A DNA stretch of 13,670 nt from Cudoniella acicularis. Taxonomy: Eukaryota; Ascomycota; Leotiomycetes; Helotiales; Helotiaceae. This document shows positions 8,276 to 13,670 of the stretch, in pieces (position 1 is the stretch's first letter; each line of letters opens with the position of its first letter). A model generated the notes under the pieces. That model saw only the letters and a list, made by a program, of their open reading frames with translations. It was not told where the DNA came from and did no database searches. The stretch spans positions 1 to 13,670 of the forward strand of contig JAAMPI010001503.1 in NCBI GenBank assembly GCA_013054445.1, in the 5' to 3' direction. Position numbers and translations under genes: made by a program.

Positions 8276-9347
8276 ATGCGGGTCCTGGTGAACTCCCTCG
8301 GCACCGCTCCCTCTTTTGGGCAAGGGCTAGAATCAAATATTATGCAGAGCGAGAGCATCAACATCAGGAGCTGGGAGCTAGTCAACGCAATCGACACGCA
8401 AGTGACCCAATGTTCAAGTCCGGTCTGTTTTTACTGACGAGTCTTTTGGGATCAGGTGGCCATACCTTCAACAAGATCCCGAAAGCTATGGACGGTTCAT
8501 GGAGGATTACTATTACTTCATGATCGATGGATACAAAGCTCCTCTGGGCTACGTACACAAAACTTTTGTTGAGGTTATTGAATGGCAGGAATACTGGCAT
8601 TTGGATCATGAGAAGCGGCTCTTGGTTCTCACGGTACAAGGTGGTTTCAATGAACGTACCGAGGCCATGCAAGCGACACTCAAGCAAGGACACCAACGTG
8701 GAAAGGTCGACTGTTTGAGAAAGTGGGGAGCCGAAGTACTTCCAGTCATTACCCCCTATGGAGATCATGTGCTAGACATGGATCTGTGCGGCGTTGATGT
8801 CTTCGGAATTCGAACATTCGGAGTTCACCTCACGGCCTACGTCAGAACTGATGAAGGGCTAAAATACTGGGTTCCCAGGCGAGCGAAGACAAAGACACCA
8901 TATCCTGGCATGCTGGACAATACTGTAGCAGCAAATCTTTTCTCTGGACAGAAGCCGCTGAAGAAGATCATTCGGAGAGCAGAAGGCGAAGCCTCTATCC
9001 CATTTGAATATACGGCAAAACACGCAAAGGCCTGCGGAACGGTGACCTATCAGATGACTCGGACGAATGAGGGCAAACCAGGCTGCCAGCATCATGTGCA
9101 GTATGTCTACGAGATGGAGCTGTCTCCAGACATGATTCCGAAGCCTTTCAACGGCGACGTTGAGAAATTCAAGTTGATGACGCTTCAGGAAGTGGTGGAT
9201 GCACTACATCGTGGGGAATTCAATTTTAGGGCCATGACTTGGGTGGCGCATTTCATTCGACACGGAATTGTCAATCCAGACAACGAGCCCAAGATCATTG
9301 AGGTGTGTGCTCGATTAAACCGGAAGCATGATTTATTTGTAGTTTGA
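8276..9347 (+). CDS. DUF4743/Nudix-fold protein with degenerate Nudix box, two exons
   Basis: Predicted exons 8276-8397 and 8456-9347 give 337 residues. Splicing at a GCAAGT donor joins ELVNAIDT to WPYLQQDPESYGRF, restoring the N-terminal DUF4743-type sequence. Later family blocks are clear: GVHLTAYVRT, YWVPRRAKTKTPYPGMLDNTV (about 178-198), KHAKACGTVTYQM, QYVYEMEL and FIRHG. Fungal and plant relatives hydrolyse pyrophosphates, including damaged thiamin diphosphate analogues. Here the Nudix signature G-x5-E-x7-RE-U-x-EE has become A200, Q206, R214-R215, G218-E219, so the first Gly, the first Glu, the Glu of RE and the first Glu of EE are all replaced. The fold should persist but phosphohydrolase activity is doubtful. 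The start ATG is in CAACATGCG; an in-frame ATG at 8342 is an alternative. It diverges from the transcription factor gene. Confidence 0.9.
8398..8455 (+). other. GC-AG intron of the Nudix-like gene
   Basis: GAC AC is followed by GCAAGT, and 58 nt later, after branch TTACTGAC, by GATCAG. The phase-2 junction rebuilds ACG (Thr) and leads into TGG CCA TAC, giving the expected family sequence. The GT donor two bases further on (GTGACC) is phase 0 and fits no normal acceptor except one 4 nt past the branch site. Confidence 0.72.
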
Positions 9348-10342
9348 TAAACAATTCGGTTTTCTTGGGCATCTATCCACGAAAGCTACCTTGCCTGAGT
9401 TCGGGCGTTTTTCTAGCGAAAAGCAGTGGAGGTATTAATACCAACTAGTTGAGTATTACTAATAAATAACGCGCGATAGCATATTCCAAGACCAAAATTC
9501 CATACTTTATCGGCGAAAGTGCAATATATTGGCAATATATTGGCATATTGGCCATACTAGTAATGTTATTATGGTTTAATACGGTAAAGTCTGTTATTTA
9601 TCGCTATTAAAACAATATATTGCGTATTGGGCATCTCATTCCCTGCACTGGCGAGAAAGGTGCTTAAACCCTCACCTTTCCACAATCCCGTTTTGACGCT
9701 TGTCCGATGTGCCCAAGGGGCAGGCACTCCCAAGGAGCTTCTCATCGGTTTCTAGAACGCGTTTCAACTGGTCAGAATGAATCCTACACCGGTGGTCACG
9801 AATCGGGGTAGACCGATTAGGCGTTTACCGCCCCCCTCGAAAATGCTCCAATCACCATGGCCAGCCACAGGACCGTAACCGATGAAGATTGCTACCTCCC
9901 CTTCTCGAGTACTAGCTTAAATTTGGAGTTTTGGGTTCCTGCATTTTGATCTGCCTCACCGCAATCTCGCAGCAGTGATGTGGCAGTCCTGAACTTCTTG
10001 TAGACCCGGGAAATATACCAACCGGTAAAGCAATCCCTGGCCTCCCACTGGAGTGGTACCCATCGTGATGGAGCTAGACTTGGAGCAAGTCTCATCGCTC
10101 CCAACCGGCGAGCATCTTAACGTGACTCTCATGTGACGATCCCGTCGGAGTTCGATTTTTTCTACTAGGACTTTGGTAATTGGTCAAGGGATGCCACTTC
10201 CAGTCCACGGCCTTCTACAAGTATAAGATGATGTTTGCCACTTTAGTCTGATCTCGCAACATCTCGCAACGATCTCTATCCGAGACCCGCCAGACGAGCT
10301 GCATAGACCAGTCTTATCATTTAGGCCTTACATTTTGATGCA
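9348..10342. other. Intergenic region with AT-rich palindromes and scattered motif copies
   Basis: No gene found. 9430-9640 is AT-rich with palindromes (listed separately). Further right are TCATCGGTT (9742-9750, reverse AACCGATGA) and AACCGATGAA (9877-9886), and looser forms at 10020 (AACCGGTAA) and 10102 (AACCGGCGA). AATCGG and CCGATT form an inverted pair at 9801-9818, giving CGG-N6-CCG at 9804-9815, the layout some Zn2Cys6 dimers bind. The last about 100 bases are a plausible 5' UTR for the next gene. Confidence 0.45.
9431..9622. repeat. AT-rich palindrome cluster
   Basis: The perfect 12-bp palindrome GGTATTAATACC (9431-9442) runs directly into CAACTAGTTG (9442-9451). CAATATATTG occurs at 9522-9531, 9533-9542 and 9613-9622, the first two as an 11-bp tandem. 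ATAAATAAC near 9462 faces GTTATTTAT near 9592 as an inverted pair. This could be the remnant of a small inverted-repeat element, but I could not define termini or a target-site duplication. Confidence 0.45.
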
Positions 10343-10738
10343 ATGTCGTTGAATAAAGTTCATAGTGGGACGACCCGAGAGAACACGGCAGAAGCCCTTG
10401 ACCTGGTCGAGCCGTACGATGATATCGACCTCTCACATCTCACTGGGATGGACACTTCCAGTAGAACGTACACGAGTCTTCTCTCAAACAATGGTATGTT
10501 ATACCCCGGGTCTTCTGTGCTATGTCTGCTTGCTAACCAATCTTGCCTTAGATTTCTCTACACACGATATACGCATTCAACCTTTGAGGGGTGAAACAGG
10601 TTCGGATTATTGGTCCATTCAAGTAATTACCCCGTTCGGATCCACATGACGGCCAATGACTGACAAAAGTAGGCCATTTCCGGTAGCGAAGCAGAACATG
10701 AGATTGATACTTCTCGATCAAAGTGCACGCGCTTTTGA
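10343..10738 (+). CDS. Small hypothetical protein, three exons
   Basis: Predicted exons 10343-10493, 10552-10622 and 10673-10738 give 95 residues. Intron 1 is 58 nt with donor GTATGT, branch GCTAAC and acceptor TTAG. Intron 2 is 50 nt with donor GTAATT, branch CTGAC and acceptor GTAG. Without the second splice, exon 2 reads on to a stop at 10647-10649. The product is acidic in its N-terminal half (LVEPYDDIDLSHL), has no signal peptide, membrane segment or domain I recognise, and ends SRSKCTRF. Support comes almost entirely from intron 1, whose signals are excellent. A remnant of a larger gene is an alternative. It is convergent with the acetyltransferase gene. Confidence 0.45.
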
Positions 10739-11127
10739 ATGAGTTTCTTTGTCAGATAATACTCGGACTTTGCAACTATCTTCGTCAGATTAAGATGTGG
10801 TAGCATTTTTGAAAGGCGTTTGGCTTTACACCCACATTTGACACATGGTTGTCCCGGTCATAAATTTGCTTTCGGAGACAACCAGTTGTTTATAGAAGAG
10901 CACAGGGTAAATAGGGATTTCGGATTGATTTCATTTGGGTTCGAGTCTTGTTTTGGTAGATTGTATGTTGTCTGTTTGCATGAGAGAGAGTCTTTGGGCT
11001 GGGGTGGGACTTTCACCTGCAAGTCTCTGTATAGAATATCGCCTCGCACACCCGGACATATGATATGAATGATAATACGTTGTGCTACTGAATAGATTTG
11101 GTCTTGATTTTGAAATTGGACACTCTC
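10739..11127. other. Intergenic between convergent genes
   Basis: It should hold the 3' UTRs of the small orphan gene and the acetyltransferase gene. Overlapping open frames on both strands (10820-11068, 10858-11049, 10931-11131) have no domain-like content and no splice context that would extend the neighbours. Nothing else seen. Confidence 0.4.
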
Positions 11128-11953
11128 TCAACTTGAGGATTTGGGCTCCTTGATCATCGGAGTTATGAAAAGCATCTCCGAGTCGCCTTCGACACGAACT
11201 TCAACACTCCCAAGAGACTTGAAACCAAGTTGCGTATATAAATGGATCCCGACTGAGTTTGAAAGCAGCGTTACTGGAACTCCCTCTCTCTCGGCAAAAG
11301 ACATTCCCCACTGGATGAGTGCCGTTGCCGCTCCTCGCCGCTGATAATCAGGCTGGGTGCTAATATTGTGGAGAAACATTTGCTTGTTGCCGTATTTTGA
11401 ACCAAAGCAGGTTTCTCTCGCAACTTTACACGCACTCTTGAACGCTTTCACATGTGCCAAATTCGTGTCGCGGCGCGGGAACTGTTTCAAAACCTCTGCA
11501 TATAGAACTTCAGTACTGAGGCAGTGAGGATGCACTAGAAGATAACTCCCACTACTTATACGCAACGAAGATAGAAAAATGTATCTAACCTGGAGTTTGC
11601 AACTCTGCAGCCGAAACTAACTCATCATGGGAGCTCGGCATCCTCCAAACTGCCCACGCGATTGGGATTTTGACTTCTGAATCCTCGCTGCAAGGGGTTT
11701 CAGCGAGCATCACGTGCCCTGAAGCTCCGGTTTCATCTTTCAGATATTCCTCTATCCGGCGTCTCGAAGAGATGGCATGGTCCTCAGGGTAATTATGATA
11801 GAAGGGGTAGCGATACTGCCACTGTTCTGTACCTTGAAATGATGCAAGTCTGATTTGAAGGATCGTGTCGAGATCGGCCAAAGTGGCCTCGCGGACTGTG
11901 ATAAGCATGGATTTCATGCAAAAGCGACCTTGGACGCTGCCTTTAGTATTCAT
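11128..11953 (-). CDS. GNAT-family N-acetyltransferase, two exons
   Basis: Predicted exons 11953-11590 and 11534-11128 give 256 residues. The ATG at 11953 has the strong context CACCATGA. The open frame extends to 12058, but its first codon there is GTG and no ATG lies between; in-frame ATGs at 11917 and 11908 are shorter alternatives. The N-terminal strand reads ITVREATLADLDTILQI. Acetyl-CoA binding is shown by QRRGAA (about 186-191, the Q/R-x-x-G-x-A/G loop) after MFLHNISTQPDY, and motif B by HLYTQLGF (about 218-225). The intron (55 nt, GTTAGA donor, CTAG acceptor) joins LQTP to HPHC; an 82-nt version ending at CTGAAG is also in phase and would remove nine more residues. The likely reaction is acetyl transfer to a small amine or peptide; the substrate is unknown. 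Confidence 0.87.
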
Positions 11954-12868
11954 GGTGTTGACAAGTACTAGCCAAGGCCACTGAACAAGTCGAGATGGCA
12001 ACTCTATGATGAGTGTGGGGAAGGAAGAGGAAGTCGGAGCGAGATTTTGCCGAGTCACGAGGGTGTGCGTATAGAAATCGTGTGGGGTGCTTCATTAGAG
12101 AGTTTCTATAATTCTTTTTAAATATTTAACCTTAGATAGCATGTTATATAAACCGTACAAAGAAATTACTTTATCTAGACATAAATATTATTATTAAAAA
12201 TTTAATTATATATCTTTTCTAACTAAATATTTTTATTTTTAAAAGTTAAAATATATAACTTAGAATATTGAAGCATAGTATAAAGAATATTAAAATATTA
12301 ATATCCTTATCTAAAGAAACTATTACTTTTCTTTTAATCGATTTCTAAAACCAACTAAAAGCAATTATTGATCGCCGTTTTCGTTGCTGTAGGAATCTCG
12401 CTAAACCCCTGAAGGGAGGTAGAGAAGCCCCCTGCTTGTATTAGAACTCCTCGTCCACTCTCCATCATAACATTATTTTCTTAAGTGTAAAGGCGTATGT
12501 GCGTGTCAATTTACCTGCGGGTTCTCGCAGTTGTTGTCGTAGTATAGGGTTTTCCATCTGCAATCGCGAAGGAAAATTTCACGTAAAGCTTCAGCGCCAC
12601 CTCTGGGCTGATAGAGAGTCAATAATTTGCGCGTGGGACAAGACACAGAGCCAACCTGAGCAAAGCCTTACGACGAGGTTCTGGACCTCGCCGTTGCACA
12701 AAACAAGATCCAAATGAGACATAACTAATCCACGACAGCTAAGTCCGAAACCTCCTCATTTTTCCCACCTCAACGTCACGTCTGCCCTATTTACTTTCAT
12801 TTTATGACGTACGTACATCGCAAGGAATATTTCAAACATCTCTCTCTTTGGCTCCGAAATCGCCCAAA
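11954..12868. other. Intergenic region containing an AT-rich block
   Basis: The first about 150 bases are the promoter side of the acetyltransferase gene. 12100-12365 is the AT-rich block listed separately. 12366-12868 returns to ordinary composition and holds no gene I can support; the open frame 12499-12717 has no recognisable content. Near the right end, GACGTACGTAC (12805-12815) lies about 60 bases upstream of the Ser/Thr-rich gene start and includes a TGACGT half-site. Confidence 0.45.
12100..12365. repeat. AT-rich block, probable RIP-degraded or isochore sequence
   Basis: Composition changes abruptly to runs of A, T and TA with very few G or C and no open frame. This is the appearance of fungal repeats mutated by repeat-induced point mutation. 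No parent element can be recognised, so the origin is inferred from composition only. Confidence 0.6.
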
Positions 12869-13441
12869 ATGTTAATTCCTTACCTCCTCAGCCTGGCGTA
12901 TATCGCAGGTGGCGCTGTTGCACTTGTCTCTTCTTCTTCAAGTATAGCCTCTCATCTGGCAAGAACGTCGTTGAAAACCTCATCCTCTTTCACGTCTTCC
13001 TCAAAACCATCATCCTCTACATTTAGTATCACGAGCAAGACAACCTCTACAACAAAAAGTAGCTCAACATCATCCAGTTCTTCCTCGTCCAATTTACACT
13101 TAGCTCAATTGAGCCAAAGCACCAGTTCTGCAACTTCGGCGCCAATATCGAGCACCTCAACTTCCAAGGTGTCAACAACAGGGAAGACAAGCACTTCCAT
13201 CACCCTCTCGTCGTTGCTTTCCTTAGGCACTAAGACTTCCACTTCAAGCACATCCACAATATTGGTCAGCAGAGGCCTCTCCACATCTTCTTCAGTGAAA
13301 ACTCAATCGACGACCTCCTCCTCAACCTCTTCGAGTATTAGGACATCCACTTCAAGTAAGAGTTGGGGCCATTACTCTCCGCCCACCCCACCAAAACACA
13401 CCAAAATATACACTTTTAAATTTCTTATAATTCAACAATGA
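12869..13441 (+). CDS. Secreted Ser/Thr-rich mucin-like protein, probably truncated or 3'-incomplete
   Basis: The first ATG, in the good context CCCAAAATG, opens a 190-residue frame; the TTG seven codons upstream is not a start. Residues 1 to about 20 are a typical signal peptide (MLIPYLLSLAYIAGGAVA). Residues about 21-162 are mostly Ser and Thr in runs such as SSSTSSSSSSS, as in heavily O-glycosylated wall or secreted proteins. From about 13375 the composition collapses into AT-rich sequence and the frame ends in KIYTFKFLIIQQ, which is not like the rest. A good donor, AA|GTAAGA, lies at 13356, so the true exon may end there and the gene continue beyond the window. Alternatively the 3' part was destroyed by an AT-rich insertion. 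No GPI signal is visible. Function unknown; wall protein, stalk-bearing enzyme or effector-like protein are all possible. Confidence 0.55.
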   Translation: MLIPYLLSLAYIAGGAVALVSSSSSIASHLARTSLKTSSSFTSSSKPSSSTFSITSKTTSTTKSSSTSSSSSSSNLHLAQLSQSTSSATSAPISSTSTSKVSTTGKTSTSITLSSLLSLGTKTSTSSTSTILVSRGLSTSSSVKTQSTTSSSTSSSIRTSTSSKSWGHYSPPTPPKHTKIYTFKFLIIQQ

Positions 13442-13670
13442 ATTCAATTAAAGATCCTAAAATACGTTTAATTAACTAGATTTGCTTTAATTTTAATTCA
13501 TATAATTCAGAATTTGATTTAAAATAAATAATAAAAAAGTTACACGTACTTCTTTTAAATAAAGTCATAAAATCGCTTAATTTATATATAAAATTCCTGA
13601 AATTTAAGGCTTTCTATATTTAAGCGTATTAAAAATGTGTAATTTAAAAATAAAAATTAATTCCTTTATA
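13385..13670. repeat. AT-rich block at the window edge
   Basis: It resembles the block at 12100-12365: long A/T and TA runs, few G or C, no open frame beyond the tail of the preceding gene. It runs off the window, so extent and origin cannot be judged. RIP-degraded transposon is the likely explanation. Confidence 0.6.

Noticed and set aside
8382..8768. 128-codon antisense frame under the Nudix-like gene
   Set aside because: Shadow of the well-supported sense exon.
9431..9622. Defined MITE with terminal inverted repeats
   Set aside because: Palindromes are present, but no matching termini with a target-site duplication could be found by eye.
9892..10104. 70-codon minus-strand frame in the gap before the small gene
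   Set aside because: Composition and content look random; no conserved motif or splice context.
11954..12058. 35-residue N-terminal extension of the acetyltransferase
   Set aside because: The extended frame begins with GTG and has no ATG before 11953, which has a strong start context and leads directly into the GNAT fold.

Overview
The window reads as nuclear DNA of a filamentous ascomycete fungus (Pezizomycotina). The evidence is short 50-64 nt introns with GTATGT/GTGAGT-type donors and CTAAC/CTGAC branch sites, one Zn2Cys6 transcription factor of a purely fungal family, fungal TauD-type, kinase-like and DUF4743-type proteins, and AT-rich blocks that look like RIP-degraded sequence. No operons, ribosome binding sites, CRISPR arrays, tRNA or rRNA genes were seen.

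Layout. 1-738: no gene found. 739-2535 (-): intronless kinase-like protein. 3186-4563 (-): five-exon Fe(II)/2-oxoglutarate dioxygenase of the TauD/TfdA fold; I resolved all four introns. 5259-7491 (-): four-exon Zn2Cys6 transcription factor. Its reading frame is interrupted once, by a TAG sitting exactly at the end of a 26-codon tandem repeat, and it needs a GC-AG intron near its 3' end. 7492-8275: intergenic region between divergent genes, with three copies of AACCGRTGA spaced exactly 30 bp apart. 8276-9347 (+): two-exon DUF4743/Nudix-fold protein with a GC-AG intron and an eroded Nudix box. 9348-10342: intergenic, with an AT-rich palindromic stretch and more copies of the same motif. 10343-10738 (+): small orphan gene supported mainly by its splice signals. 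11128-11953 (-): two-exon GNAT acetyltransferase, convergent with the small gene. 12100-12365 and 13385-13670: very AT-rich blocks. Between them, at 12869-13441 (+), lies a secreted Ser/Thr-rich protein that is probably cut short or incomplete.

How the genes may work together. The dioxygenase and the transcription factor are adjacent and on the same strand, so the factor could regulate its neighbour, but nothing in the sequence proves this. No polyketide synthase, NRPS or terpene synthase core gene is present, so a biosynthetic cluster is not supported. The most interesting items are: the repeat/TAG configuration in the transcription factor (possible birth of an intron by tandem duplication, or a nonsense mutation); the likely non-catalytic Nudix protein; the motif family flanking it; and two GCAAGT-type introns in neighbouring genes.
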